The translations under genes and the position numbers were made by a program. Shown here in pieces: positions 25,766-33,650 of a stretch of 64,000 nt of DNA. The DNA comes from G963665925 sp050596425 (GTDB lineage: Bacteria > Bacillota > Clostridia > Peptostreptococcales > Acidaminobacteraceae): NCBI RefSeq assembly GCF_050596425.1, contig NZ_CP192292.1, positions 4,846,367 through 4,910,366 on the forward strand, in the 5' to 3' direction. Below the pieces are notes generated by a model, which worked only from the letters and a program-made list of their open reading frames with translations, was not told the DNA's origin and searched no databases. Numbering within the stretch: the stretch's first letter is position 1; each line of letters opens with the position of its first letter.

Positions 25766-25972
25766 ATGACTAAAAAGAGCACATTTCAAGAATTAACTTC
25801 TAAAGAAACTTTAGAAATCAACGGTGGAACAGTTGGTGAGTTCATTGCTATTTGGACTATAATCGATATAACTTCTAAAGCTACAACAGGAAAGTCAGTA
25901 TTTACTCATGCAAACGAAGCTACCAAAGATTATGATAGTGGTGGTTCTACATGGGGTATTAACGGATATTAA
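25766..25972 (+). CDS. double-glycine peptide B (68 aa)
   Basis: The leader of 21 residues ends LTSKETLEINGG (L-12, E-8, I-4, GG). The mature part is 47 residues: hydrophobic IAIWTIIDI, then TTGKSVFTHANEATKDYDSGG and the same C-terminal STWGINGY as peptide A. GGAGG lies 8 bases upstream. The leader RNA element of the other two peptide genes is absent, so its translation probably depends on the upstream cistron. Downstream is a long stem-loop (26019-26080). Confidence 0.85.
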   Translation: MTKKSTFQELTSKETLEINGGTVGEFIAIWTIIDITSKATTGKSVFTHANEATKDYDSGGSTWGINGY

Positions 25973-26018
25973 TGCAAGAAACATACACTAAATTTAGACA
26001 ACACTAAATGAGTAGAGT

Positions 26019-26080
26019 AATCCCTAAAATATAACATTGGATTCAGTATGGTACAAAATTCAATGTTATATTTAAGGATT
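26019..26080 (+). repeat. long stem-loop after peptide B
   Basis: The arms AATCCCTAAAATATAACATTG and CAATGTTATATTTAAGGATT pair over about 20 bases with one bulge around a 21-base loop. No T run follows (CGTTATATAAG). It may limit read-through or protect the peptide mRNA 3' end, giving more peptide than immunity protein. Confidence 0.65.
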
Positions 26081-26128
26081 CGTTATATAAGAATCATGTT
26101 CAATCCTTTTTCCTGTAGTTTTTTATTG

Positions 26129-26143
26129 TGTGATCATATCACA
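26129..26143. repeat. 15-bp palindrome upstream of candidate immunity gene
   Basis: TGTGAT-CAT-ATCACA, 25 bases before the start codon at 26168. Could be an operator; it is one base short of the CRP spacing. Confidence 0.35.
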
Positions 26144-26167
26144 TGTAGATAATAAGGAGGTATCTCT

Positions 26168-26362
26168 ATGGACGGTCTACTAGAGAACTTATCTGGAATC
26201 CTTATATTCACTTGGTTATGCTATAAGTGTTTTTTTGATACTAGAAACGTTGCATTATCCATATTTGAAAATACAAATAAAAAATCTCTTACGTTTTCTT
26301 ATTTGCTAGGTGTAATATCACTCTTTTTTCTAATATATATTGGGAAAAAAATATTTGTTTGA
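26168..26362 (+). CDS. 64-residue two-TM protein, candidate immunity protein
   Basis: Starts MDGLLENLSGILIFTWL; two hydrophobic segments (about 8-24 and 43-60) flank a short charged loop and the tail ends GKKIFV. AAGGAGG lies 8 bases upstream. Small two-helix membrane proteins next to class II bacteriocin genes are commonly immunity proteins. That role is inferred from position, size and topology; I see no family motif. Confidence 0.65.
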   Translation: MDGLLENLSGILIFTWLCYKCFFDTRNVALSIFENTNKKSLTFSYLLGVISLFFLIYIGKKIFV

Positions 26363-26414
26363 CTTTCTATATATTTAATAATTTACAATATTGTTTCTTA
26401 TTATAAATTTGTAC

Positions 26415-26446
26415 ATAAAAACAACCTGCAAAAAATCTGCAGGTTG
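26415..26446 (-). terminator. rho-independent terminator after aminotransferase gene
   Basis: Perfect arms CAACCTGCA and TGCAGGTTG around 7 bases, then TTTTTATG on the minus strand, 20 bases beyond the aminotransferase stop. It also closes the plus-strand peptide unit, though without a T run on that side. Confidence 0.85.
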
Positions 26447-26465
26447 CTCTAATTTCAACATCTAT

Positions 26466-27653
26466 CTACTTCTCCATCTCTTCCCGCAACAGCGCTCCAA
26501 GTCGAGTAATCCCTTCAACAATCTTGTCTTCAGGCATATTGGAATAGTTAATACGCATGGCATTCTCCTTGTCACCGCTTGGGAAGAATGACCCCCCTGG
26601 TACAAATGCCACCTTGTTTTCCACGGCTTTAACCATTAAGTCTCTTGTGTTGATGTGTTCTGGCAGTTCAACCCAAGTGAATAAGCCACCTTCTGGATAA
26701 GTGTATTTGGCTTCCTTAGGAAACTCATTTTTTATGGTTTCCATCATTAAGTCCCTACGCTTCTTATAAACATGCTTGATTTTCTCAATATGCTTGTCTA
26801 AATCATAGTCGTCCATAAACATGTTCAGTTCTCTTTGGGCCATGGAACTTGTCTGTAGGTCTGACCCTTGCTTTACGAAAATGTACTTTTCGAGAAGCTC
26901 AGGTGATGCATTGACCCATCCAAGTCTTAAACCTGGACAGAATGTCTTCGAGAATGATCCTAAAAAGACAACACGTCCATCCTTATCCATTGACCGGAGA
27001 GATGGTGGGATTTCTCCTTCAAAACGCAGTTCACCATAAGGGTTATCCTCTACGATTGGCAGGTCGTAATGGGCTGCAATTTCAAGCAGTCTTTCCCGTC
27101 TTTCCATTGTCCAAGTTCTTCCCGATGGATTTTGGAAATCTGGAATAACATAAATCATCTTTACATTTTCAGTTTGAGCTAATTTTTCTTCAAGGTCTTC
27201 CATAATCATGCCGTTATCATCTGTTTCTATTTCTAAAAACTGACACTCATAAGCCTTGAATGCGTTGATTGCCCCAAGATAGCTGGGGCTCTCACAGACC
27301 ACAACATCCCCAGGATTTAAGAATATCTTTCCCGAGAAGTCCAGACCTTGTTGTGATCCACTAATAATAAGAATTTCATCTGCATTTGTATCAACACCGA
27401 CTTTTGCCATTCGCGAGGCAATCTTCTTCCTAAGTGGATCATAGCCTTCAGTCGGACTGTACTGAAGAGCTTGTGTGCCCATTTCCTGCAAGACTTTCAC
27501 AGAAATTTTTTCCATTTCTTCAACAGGGAACAATTCAGGGGCTGGCAGACCTCCTGCAAATGAAATAATATCCGGCTGTTGAGTCAATTTAAGTATTTCA
27601 CGAATTTCAGAAGCCTTTAGTTGCTCCATACGATTTGAGAATTGAATAGCCAT
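26466..27653 (-). CDS. PLP-dependent class I/II aminotransferase
   Basis: 395 residues, fold type I. The N-terminal LTQQPDIISFAGGLPAPELFP and SGSQQGLDF are typical of the 2-aminoadipate/MocR-type aminotransferase group. The PLP lysine is in GSFSKTFCPGLRLGW; the phosphate-binding and cofactor residues (VEDNPYGELRF) are present. There is no N-terminal DNA-binding domain, so it is an enzyme rather than a MocR regulator. The substrate is probably an aromatic or branched amino acid or 2-aminoadipate; it cannot be settled from sequence. Confidence 0.9.
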   Translation of the reverse strand: MAIQFSNRMEQLKASEIREILKLTQQPDIISFAGGLPAPELFPVEEMEKISVKVLQEMGTQALQYSPTEGYDPLRKKIASRMAKVGVDTNADEILIISGSQQGLDFSGKIFLNPGDVVVCESPSYLGAINAFKAYECQFLEIETDDNGMIMEDLEEKLAQTENVKMIYVIPDFQNPSGRTWTMERRERLLEIAAHYDLPIVEDNPYGELRFEGEIPPSLRSMDKDGRVVFLGSFSKTFCPGLRLGWVNASPELLEKYIFVKQGSDLQTSSMAQRELNMFMDDYDLDKHIEKIKHVYKKRRDLMMETIKNEFPKEAKYTYPEGGLFTWVELPEHINTRDLMVKAVENKVAFVPGGSFFPSGDKENAMRINYSNMPEDKIVEGITRLGALLREEMEK

Positions 27654-27705
27654 CTGTATAGCACCTCCATTAATCGCTCGGAAAAGGGTTTTCCAAAACC
27701 ATTAT

Positions 27706-27737
27706 ACTAAAAAAACCATGCCCAGTGGGCATGGTTT
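27706..27737 (-). terminator. terminator after DUF951 gene
   Basis: Perfect arms ACCATGCCC and GGGCATGGT around 3 bases, then seven T on the minus strand, about 40 bases past the stop of the DUF951 gene. Confidence 0.9.
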
Positions 27738-27773
27738 TGAATATTTTTGTAACAATTAAAAATTTTCAATCAA

Positions 27774-27980
27774 TTACTTGGTTTTCATTTCTTCCCCATC
27801 TCGGGTAAGTTTGCGAACACGCTTTTCTAGTTTTGGTCTCTCAATCCAAAGCTGTTTATCGCATGTTGTACAACGAATTCTAAAATCCATACCAACCCGA
27901 AGCACCTCGAAAGTGTTGCCTCCGCAGGGATGATTTTTCTTCGTTTCCACAACATCGCCCACTTGAATATCCATTGGCAT
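27774..27980 (-). CDS. DUF951 protein (YyzM-like)
   Basis: 68 residues. The signature DIQVGDVVETKKNHPCGGNTFEVLR and the CTTCDK pair match DUF951, a small protein with Cys residues that may bind zinc. The family is usually encoded near chromosome-origin genes in Firmicutes. Function unknown. It follows the DUF3343 gene by two bases. Confidence 0.85.
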   Translation of the reverse strand: MPMDIQVGDVVETKKNHPCGGNTFEVLRVGMDFRIRCTTCDKQLWIERPKLEKRVRKLTRDGEEMKTK

Positions 27981-27982
27981 AG

Positions 27983-28255
27983 TTACACCTCCCAGTCCAT
28001 CTCAATGGCCTGTCGTCCATCTGTCCCATAATCAATTTTAAAAAGACGTTTGCGGTCCGTACCGATAGACTTAACAATGTCACGTACACTGTTCGCCTCA
28101 TCCACCTTGAATTTAACAGACAAGCCACAGCTTGCTGAAATTTCTCTCGGTGTGGGAATCAGTTCAACCTTGAGCGTGGTCTTAATTGCTTTTTCTGTTT
28201 TAATGGCATCGTGCGTTGACTCGAAAACCACAACACAAAAACTTTCTGTATTCAT
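27983..28255 (-). CDS. DUF3343 protein (putative Se/S carrier-like)
   Basis: 90 residues. CVVVFESTHDAIKTEKAIK and LIPTPREISASCGLSVKF match DUF3343; the SCG cysteine after PREISA is the conserved feature. The family is often linked with selenium metabolism genes, and here yedF is the next gene upstream, 8 bases away. The biochemical role is not established. Confidence 0.85.
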   Translation of the reverse strand: MNTESFCVVVFESTHDAIKTEKAIKTTLKVELIPTPREISASCGLSVKFKVDEANSVRDIVKSIGTDRKRLFKIDYGTDGRQAIEMDWEV

Positions 28256-28263
28256 AAGCGCTC

Positions 28264-28857
28264 CTATAAACTAATTGTGTTCTTGGCCTTATTCATGGTC
28301 TCAACAATTGTGTACATGTTTGTGACACCGCCTACACCAAGCTTGTCTTTTAGGTTAAAGTAATCTAGGCATGTCCCACATGATAGAATTTCAACACCTT
28401 TTGATTCAAGCACTCTCAAATGCTCAATCACAGGTGAATCCGTAACAGTTAGGTTAACGCCAGAATTCAGGAATAAAAGAGCTTTTGGATAAGGTTCCAC
28501 TTCAGTAAGCGTATAGAAATAGCCCCTAACAAGAACGTCACCAAGTTCCTCACTGCCTTCACCTAAAGTGTCTTTACCAAACATAATAACCAGGTCATTC
28601 AAGACTGGTTTTTCGTCCCCAAGAAGTTCAGGACCCATTTCTTCACCCTTAAAGATGTCTATGTAATAAAAGCCTTCCTTTTGTGAAACATTGTAGTGCA
28701 ACTTCATGCTCTTAGCTAGTTTAGATACATTTTCCTTGGCTATCTCATTGTCCACCACAGTCAGAATGCTTCCTTCCTTCAATTTTTCCAGTGCTTTTTT
28801 TGTTTGAATAACCGGTTTTGGGCATTCAAGACCTCTTGCATCCACTTCTACTTTCAT
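28264..28857 (-). CDS. yedF: selenium metabolism protein YedF
   Basis: 197 residues from the ATG at 28857 with GGAGG before it; longer readings lack a ribosome site. The N-terminal TusA/SirA domain (VDARGLECPKPVIQTKKAL) has the conserved Cys of the CPKP motif. The C-terminal half is DsrE-like (LNDLVIMFGKDTLGEGSEELG, LLFLNSGVNLT, SCGTCLDYF). This fusion is annotated as YedF in selenium-using anaerobes. With DUF3343 and YqeC nearby, it supports selenium use by this organism. Confidence 0.9.
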   Translation of the reverse strand: MKVEVDARGLECPKPVIQTKKALEKLKEGSILTVVDNEIAKENVSKLAKSMKLHYNVSQKEGFYYIDIFKGEEMGPELLGDEKPVLNDLVIMFGKDTLGEGSEELGDVLVRGYFYTLTEVEPYPKALLFLNSGVNLTVTDSPVIEHLRVLESKGVEILSCGTCLDYFNLKDKLGVGGVTNMYTIVETMNKAKNTISL

Positions 28858-28900
28858 ATTGACCTCCTTACGATGTTGTCCTTTTAAACTCACAAGTCGC

Positions 28901-29635
28901 TTAATTCAAGAAAATATCAAGCAATATCAACAGTATATTGTTATTATAAAAATACACACCCACAGTGGAATTATTGATTGTCTCAAGGACATTCATCTCT
29001 GGTGTCAGCGGGGCAATAAACACAACAGTCGTCATGATCAAAAATATAAAGAAACAAGCCTTCACACCACCAAAGATGAGACCCCCTAGTTTATTGGCTT
29101 GTTTTATAATAGGCACTTCAGTGGCCCCATCCAGAATCAAACCAATGAACTTAACTGTGACTAGAACAAGTAGAACCACCAGCATAAAACTGATACCGTA
29201 TAGTATCCCATTGGCAATGAGTTCTGCAAGACCCTCTACAGCACTTCGTTGTGTACTTGCTATATCCACACTTTGGGCAAATGTAGAAACCCGATCTGTT
29301 ATAAGTGTCGGCAAATCAAGCTGGTCAAGAACATCCTTATTTTCAAGAGCCTGGCTCAAATCCGCATGGGACCCTGATGCCAATGCCTCTTCCAACTGGG
29401 CATTTCCACTAAAACTCGCCATAATGCTATCACTAATATTGGTTTTTAAATTTCTAAACCATTCAAAGCGTTCACTTAAAAAATCAGCCATGTCCACATA
29501 ATAAAACTTTGCAATAATAAAAGCCGCAATATATCCTATAATACCAATAATAGAACGTACAAGTCCCTTAATCCATCCTTCAACCATCATGAATAGAAAA
29601 ATGACTGCAATCGCTATGTCTACATAGTTATCCAT
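28901..29635 (-). CDS. CvpA-family membrane protein
   Basis: 244 residues, four TM segments (about 2-22, 27-47, 135-160, 178-205). The start MDNYVDIAIAVIFLFMMVEGWIKG and glycine-rich first loop fit CvpA. The middle soluble loop (about 60-125) is longer than in small CvpA proteins. Relatives take part in colicin V production and envelope maintenance; the function here is uncertain. GGAGG precedes the ATG. Confidence 0.85.
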   Translation of the reverse strand: MDNYVDIAIAVIFLFMMVEGWIKGLVRSIIGIIGYIAAFIIAKFYYVDMADFLSERFEWFRNLKTNISDSIMASFSGNAQLEEALASGSHADLSQALENKDVLDQLDLPTLITDRVSTFAQSVDIASTQRSAVEGLAELIANGILYGISFMLVVLLVLVTVKFIGLILDGATEVPIIKQANKLGGLIFGGVKACFFIFLIMTTVVFIAPLTPEMNVLETINNSTVGVYFYNNNILLILLDIFLN

Positions 29636-29648
29636 GGTTTTCCTCCTG

Positions 29649-30791
29649 CTAATCCATCTTCAAAATGTCCAGTCGGTCCCCAAACTCTACCCCTAAAAAC
29701 TTTCGTCCAATAAAGTTAAAATGTCTTAAATTTCCGCCAGTATCTAATATAGATTCCATTTTTCCCGCTTCTGACAAAACGTACAGCCTATCCACAGTTG
29801 AAAAGGCGGTTTGTCCATTTGCGCGTTTCATTTCTTCTATATCATACTCTATGGCAACTTCATTGATTGATTGTCCATCTGAACCTATATACTTTATAAC
29901 ATTATCTGGTCTAGGGTCTGTTAAATCCTCTCCTGATTTCACCAGATTAAGCAAGATCATACCATCTTCTGAAACTGTTGCTTTTTTTACAACACGGTCA
30001 AGATCCACTTCCCATAACAGTTCATTTTTTATGTTATAAGAAAAGGCTTGTTCATCTGTCACACCGATCATCTTGTCATCAATGGCTGCGATATCTAAAA
30101 TGATTTTCCCCTTTAGATTAATGGCACCGATAGGTTGACCATCCATCTGATATGTGAGTATTTGACTGTGGTAAGTTTCATTTTCCAGTCTAAACATGGA
30201 TATGGCTATAAGACTTTCAGAACTCGATACATCAATGTCTAATACCTCACCATCTGGCATAGGAATTCTAGCAATGCTTTCAAGGTTACCATCAAATATC
30301 CTAAGTTCATTTTTATCGATCATGCGGCAGACCAAATAATTCTCTGATGGATGCATTATATTGCTAATCGCACCCAAACCAAATTTCTTTGCTTTTATCT
30401 TACCTGCTTTGTCAAGCAAGAATATATCTCCAGCTGTTGGATCTGCCACTGCAATGGTTTTATCATTGCCATCCACTTCAACATTTTGACCATGCAAAGC
30501 TTTCTCCCAGACAGGTTGCGCGGAGGTATTATAGTACCTCAAAGCCCCATCGCCACATTTTAATATATAACCGTCTTCCAAATGAAAGAATGTTGAATCC
30601 TCGTAGCCGACTTTATGGTCTGAAGCAATTGACCTCGATGGGCCTGAACCTGCACCGGTCAAGTTCCATGCACTGCCTGCAAGCGCTTCAAATCTAAAAA
30701 CAACAAAAGCTGTTAAACCAAGAACAATCATGGAAAATAAAACAACCCCTGCTGGTCTTTTTCGTTTTTTCTTTCTTTTTACCTTTGACAA
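29649..30791 (-). CDS. DUF5711-like membrane-anchored beta-propeller protein
   Basis: 380 residues from a TTG start (GGGGGA six bases upstream). A highly basic N-terminus (VKRKKKRKR), one TM segment (about 14-34), then repeated short beta-strand blocks of the WD/PQQ-propeller type (for example VEVDGNDKTIAVADPTAGDI). DUF5711 proteins of Clostridia have this layout. Outer-surface role unknown. It is 13 bases upstream of cvpA. Confidence 0.75.
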   Translation of the reverse strand: MSKVKRKKKRKRPAGVVLFSMIVLGLTAFVVFRFEALAGSAWNLTGAGSGPSRSIASDHKVGYEDSTFFHLEDGYILKCGDGALRYYNTSAQPVWEKALHGQNVEVDGNDKTIAVADPTAGDIFLLDKAGKIKAKKFGLGAISNIMHPSENYLVCRMIDKNELRIFDGNLESIARIPMPDGEVLDIDVSSSESLIAISMFRLENETYHSQILTYQMDGQPIGAINLKGKIILDIAAIDDKMIGVTDEQAFSYNIKNELLWEVDLDRVVKKATVSEDGMILLNLVKSGEDLTDPRPDNVIKYIGSDGQSINEVAIEYDIEEMKRANGQTAFSTVDRLYVLSEAGKMESILDTGGNLRHFNFIGRKFLGVEFGDRLDILKMD

Positions 30792-30899
30792 TAGACTTCC
30801 CCCGTACTATCCAAACCTTGTGACCAATGTGGCTTGCTTTATATCCAATTTACAAGCTAACTATATTGTACATGCATTCTGAGCCAGTGGCAACAACCG

Positions 30900-31628
30900 T
30901 CAAATGGAGATGACATGCCCTTCCCAGTCTTCTAATTCTTCTTGAATTGCAAGAGCCCAAAAGCTTCTTGCCTCAGTATCCATTTTCGTTAAAAGTAAAA
31001 TTTTGTCCGCAGTATTTGGAACGTCTTTAAAAAGCCCCATGGGATGTCTAACAAGCATGCCTACATGCTGACTTTCAATTCTCTTATTTTCTTTGATATG
31101 CGTGATTTCTTGAAATTTTTCCAGCCTATGAACAAAGTTCTCACATGCTGGTTTACCAAGAACATCAAGACCTACAACTCCAATTACCAAATCCGTTTCA
31201 GCAAGGATTCTGGGTTCATCCTCTCTTGGTGCTTTTATAGAACGTCTTTTTGCACCGTCAGCTTCATAAATGAACACATCCGGATCTTTAAGGCAATGCA
31301 CTGGTACTTCCTCAGGCTCAAACCCAGTGACTTTATTATTTTTGTCAAAACTTTTGCCAATAAAAATCACCTGATTTTCACGCCTGCCTAGATCTAATAG
31401 ACACTCTGGAAAAGAAGTTGTAAAGCATACAGCATCCACATCCTTAGAATCTGGGGTAAAAACCTTGGTTGTGGTTGTCAAAACCACCTTTTTCCCTTGA
31501 CCTTTAAAATAATGGCCGAGGGCATACATTGCACTGGTTTTTCCACCAGCCCCTACAAGGGCAATCCTTCTATAGGGCGCGGTTCTCCTTTTTTCAATAT
31601 AGTGCGTGAGTTTTTCATAGTTAAACAT
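30900..31628 (-). CDS. yqeC: YqeC-like selenium-dependent hydroxylase accessory protein
   Basis: About 242 residues. The N-terminal P-loop RIALVGAGGKTSAMYALG, then VVLTTTTKVFTP, EADGAKRRSIKAPREDEP and VIGVVGLDVLGKP are the YqeC signatures. The family works in maturation of selenium-containing molybdenum hydroxylases. I placed the start at the ATG 31628, where family members begin; a GTG at 31679 with AGGT before it is also possible. Longer readings run into the methyltransferase gene. Confidence 0.85.
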   Translation of the reverse strand: MFNYEKLTHYIEKRRTAPYRRIALVGAGGKTSAMYALGHYFKGQGKKVVLTTTTKVFTPDSKDVDAVCFTTSFPECLLDLGRRENQVIFIGKSFDKNNKVTGFEPEEVPVHCLKDPDVFIYEADGAKRRSIKAPREDEPRILAETDLVIGVVGLDVLGKPACENFVHRLEKFQEITHIKENKRIESQHVGMLVRHPMGLFKDVPNTADKILLLTKMDTEARSFWALAIQEELEDWEGHVISI

Positions 31629-31692
31629 GCCATCACAAACCTTTGCATTCACAAAAGGTCGCAGGAATTCTAAATTCACTGCGACCTGCAAT

Positions 31693-32850
31693 TTACTCGT
31701 CTTCGTTTTTAGGCTTTCTTCTTGGTGGTCTTGGTCCAAAATACTGATAGAAATAGGTCTTGATACGCCCATTATAAAGCTTTCTATTTTTTGTTGATTT
31801 TGATCCATATGACCGTTCAAAATTTTCATGAGATGTCAGGATATATTTAGACCATGTGTCTAATTTTCCATAAGACTGTCCCATCATTTTATAGACTTGT
31901 TCCACTTGTCTTTGATCACTTAAGCGTTCGCCATAAGGTGGGTTGGTGATTATATAACCATATTGCTTTGCTGAGCTTAGATCCTTTGCATCACGCACTT
32001 GGAAGTGGATATCCTCTTCCAGACCTGCTTTTTCAGCATTTTCCATAGCGATCTTAACAGATCGCTGATTGATGTCAAAGCCTTGGATGTGCAGAGGTGT
32101 ATCAAGATCAATTGCCTGATATGCCTCTTGGCGAACCTTCTTCCAAAGTTCTTTATCAATTAATGGCCACTCTTCAGACACAAATTTTCTGTTTAGGCCA
32201 GGTGCAATATTTCTAGCAATCATTGCCGCTTCAATAAGTATTGTTCCAGAACCGCACATGGGGTCAATCAGTGGAATAAATGGTTTCCATCTACTGATTT
32301 TAACCAAAGCCGCTGCAAGGGTTTCCTTAAGAGGCGCTTCATTACCAACGGCTCTATAACCACGCTTATGAAGCCCAGTACCGCTTGTATCAATACTCAC
32401 TGTGACTTCATCTTTTAAAAAGGCTATATGTACAGGAAACTCCGGCCCCTTCTCTTCAAACCAAGAAATATTATAAACCTTTCCAAGTCTTTTTACGATT
32501 GCTTTTTTACTAATGGACTGGATGTCTGACAAACTGAATATCTTCGATTTTACCGATTTTGCATTCACAGGGAATTTTCCATTTTCAGGAATGTAAGCCT
32601 CCCAAGGAAGTTCCTCTACTTTATCGAAAAGCTCTGCGAAGGAATAGGCCTTAAAACGCCCCACTTCAAGGAAGACCCTTTCTGCCGAACGAAGCCATAG
32701 GTTCGCTTTACATATGCCCTCTTCATCTGTCTTAAAAAGACACCTTCCATTTTCAATAACAACATCTTCAAATCCAAGTTCTTTTAACTCTTGTCCAACA
32801 ACAGCTTCAATACCAAACGCTGCAGTTGCTATCATATTATAACGTGCCAT
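31693..32850 (-). CDS. THUMP-domain 23S rRNA guanine-N2-methyltransferase
   Basis: 385 residues from the ATG at 32850 (MARYNMIATAAFGIE). N-terminal ferredoxin-like/THUMP part (about 1-160), then a Rossmann methyltransferase with the SAM motif IDPMCGSGTILIEAAMIA and catalytic NPPYGERL. This is the RlmL/YpsC-type family (UPF0020), which methylates guanine in 23S rRNA. Upstream in-frame codons to 32946 lack a ribosome site. Confidence 0.92.
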   Translation of the reverse strand: MARYNMIATAAFGIEAVVGQELKELGFEDVVIENGRCLFKTDEEGICKANLWLRSAERVFLEVGRFKAYSFAELFDKVEELPWEAYIPENGKFPVNAKSVKSKIFSLSDIQSISKKAIVKRLGKVYNISWFEEKGPEFPVHIAFLKDEVTVSIDTSGTGLHKRGYRAVGNEAPLKETLAAALVKISRWKPFIPLIDPMCGSGTILIEAAMIARNIAPGLNRKFVSEEWPLIDKELWKKVRQEAYQAIDLDTPLHIQGFDINQRSVKIAMENAEKAGLEEDIHFQVRDAKDLSSAKQYGYIITNPPYGERLSDQRQVEQVYKMMGQSYGKLDTWSKYILTSHENFERSYGSKSTKNRKLYNGRIKTYFYQYFGPRPPRRKPKNEDE

Positions 32851-32942
32851 GGTCACACCAAACTTTCTTATCCTAGTATTCGTATCACATCTATTATATA
32901 TGTTGATGGTGCATGTCACAAGGCAGTGGTTTTCTGGTCGAA

Positions 32943-32979
32943 ACAAAAATAAACGACTGAAGGACCCAGTCGTTTATTT
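32943..32979 (-). terminator. rho-independent terminator after DUF2325 gene
   Basis: The arms AAATAAACGACTG and CAGTCGTTTATTT flank a short loop and are followed by TTTTTG on the minus strand, 50 bases past the DUF2325 stop. Confidence 0.85.
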
Positions 32980-33029
32980 CAATTTTGCATTTAGATTTTT
33001 TATAGTTTTTGTTTGAAGTATTCGTTTTC

Positions 33030-33350
33030 TTAATTCTTCAAGTTGATTTTTGCAAAGTCGCACAGACCACAGGCCTGACATCTATCCATTTGCTTAGACA
33101 AGTCTGATACTGCTCTTCTAGAAAAAATACAGGGAATATTCATTTCCTTAGATTCAGCCTTAATTTTTTCAGTCAATCTATGCTCTATAAAATCTGTAAA
33201 AATAATAATAACATCTGTGTCTGTAGGGATTTTTAGTTTTCTCATACCTTTTTTGCGTCCATCCCAATGGGTAAAATCCTCTATGCCTCTTGTCTCTAGT
33301 AAATTTGGTATATTACCAAGTCTATCGGCGCCTATTAAAAGTGCATTCAT
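33030..33350 (-). CDS. DUF2325 protein
   Basis: 106 residues. MNALLIGADRLGNIPNLL begins the Rossmann-like DUF2325 fold, with DVIIIFTDFIEHRL and the IPCIFSRRAVSDL strand. It ends in CQACGLC, a Cys cluster suited to metal or redox chemistry. GAGGA precedes the ATG by 6 bases. A Fur-like box lies upstream at 33409-33423. Function unknown; iron or metal regulation is suggested by that box only. Confidence 0.85.
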   Translation of the reverse strand: MNALLIGADRLGNIPNLLETRGIEDFTHWDGRKKGMRKLKIPTDTDVIIIFTDFIEHRLTEKIKAESKEMNIPCIFSRRAVSDLSKQMDRCQACGLCDFAKINLKN

Positions 33351-33408
33351 GTTCTGTCCTCCTCTGATTGATTATTAGGTTTATTTATATTCATGTTAGA
33401 AAATTCAT

Positions 33409-33423
33409 TGATAATTATTCTCA
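33409..33423. promoter_or_regulatory. Fur/PerR-like box upstream of DUF2325 gene
   Basis: TGATAATTATTCTCA matches the 7-1-7 Fur consensus (TGATAATnATTATCA) with one mismatch. It lies 59 bases upstream of the DUF2325 start. Confidence 0.55.
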
Positions 33424-33569
33424 ATTAAATTTTACACAAATAATCCCTAGCTGTCAACTGGGATATTTAATTTTATTAACACGATTATCCGATTTCTATG
33501 AACATGAACGATTTCACTTGCCACTATAGGTCTGTCAAGCAATCAAATTTCAGATTTCTGGGCATAAAA

Positions 33570-33650
33570 AAACGCCCCCTCCCATTCAACTTGTAATCAG
33601 AATACAAGTCTCGAATCAAGGAAATGAGCGCTTTACTTCTTCATTATTAA
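33570..33650 (-). terminator. possible terminator after hybrid kinase gene
   Basis: ACTTGTA/TACAAGT hairpin (33588-33608) followed on the minus strand by a G-rich stretch and then seven T (33567-33573). The distance between stem and T run makes this a weak case. Apart from this and the Fur-like box, the 300-base gap 33351-33650 shows nothing. Confidence 0.35.

Noticed and set aside
19704..25972. Lanthipeptide or sactipeptide interpretation of the peptides
   Set aside because: None of the three cores contains Cys and no LanM, LanB or radical-SAM gene is present in the window.
26129..26143. CRP-like palindrome before the immunity gene
   Set aside because: The TGTGA/TCACA half-sites are separated by five bases instead of six and Clostridia rarely use this site; kept only as a palindrome.
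28965..29501. 178-codon plus-strand ORF inside cvpA
   Set aside because: Shadow of the CvpA gene; Ser/Thr/Arg-rich composition typical of antisense frames.
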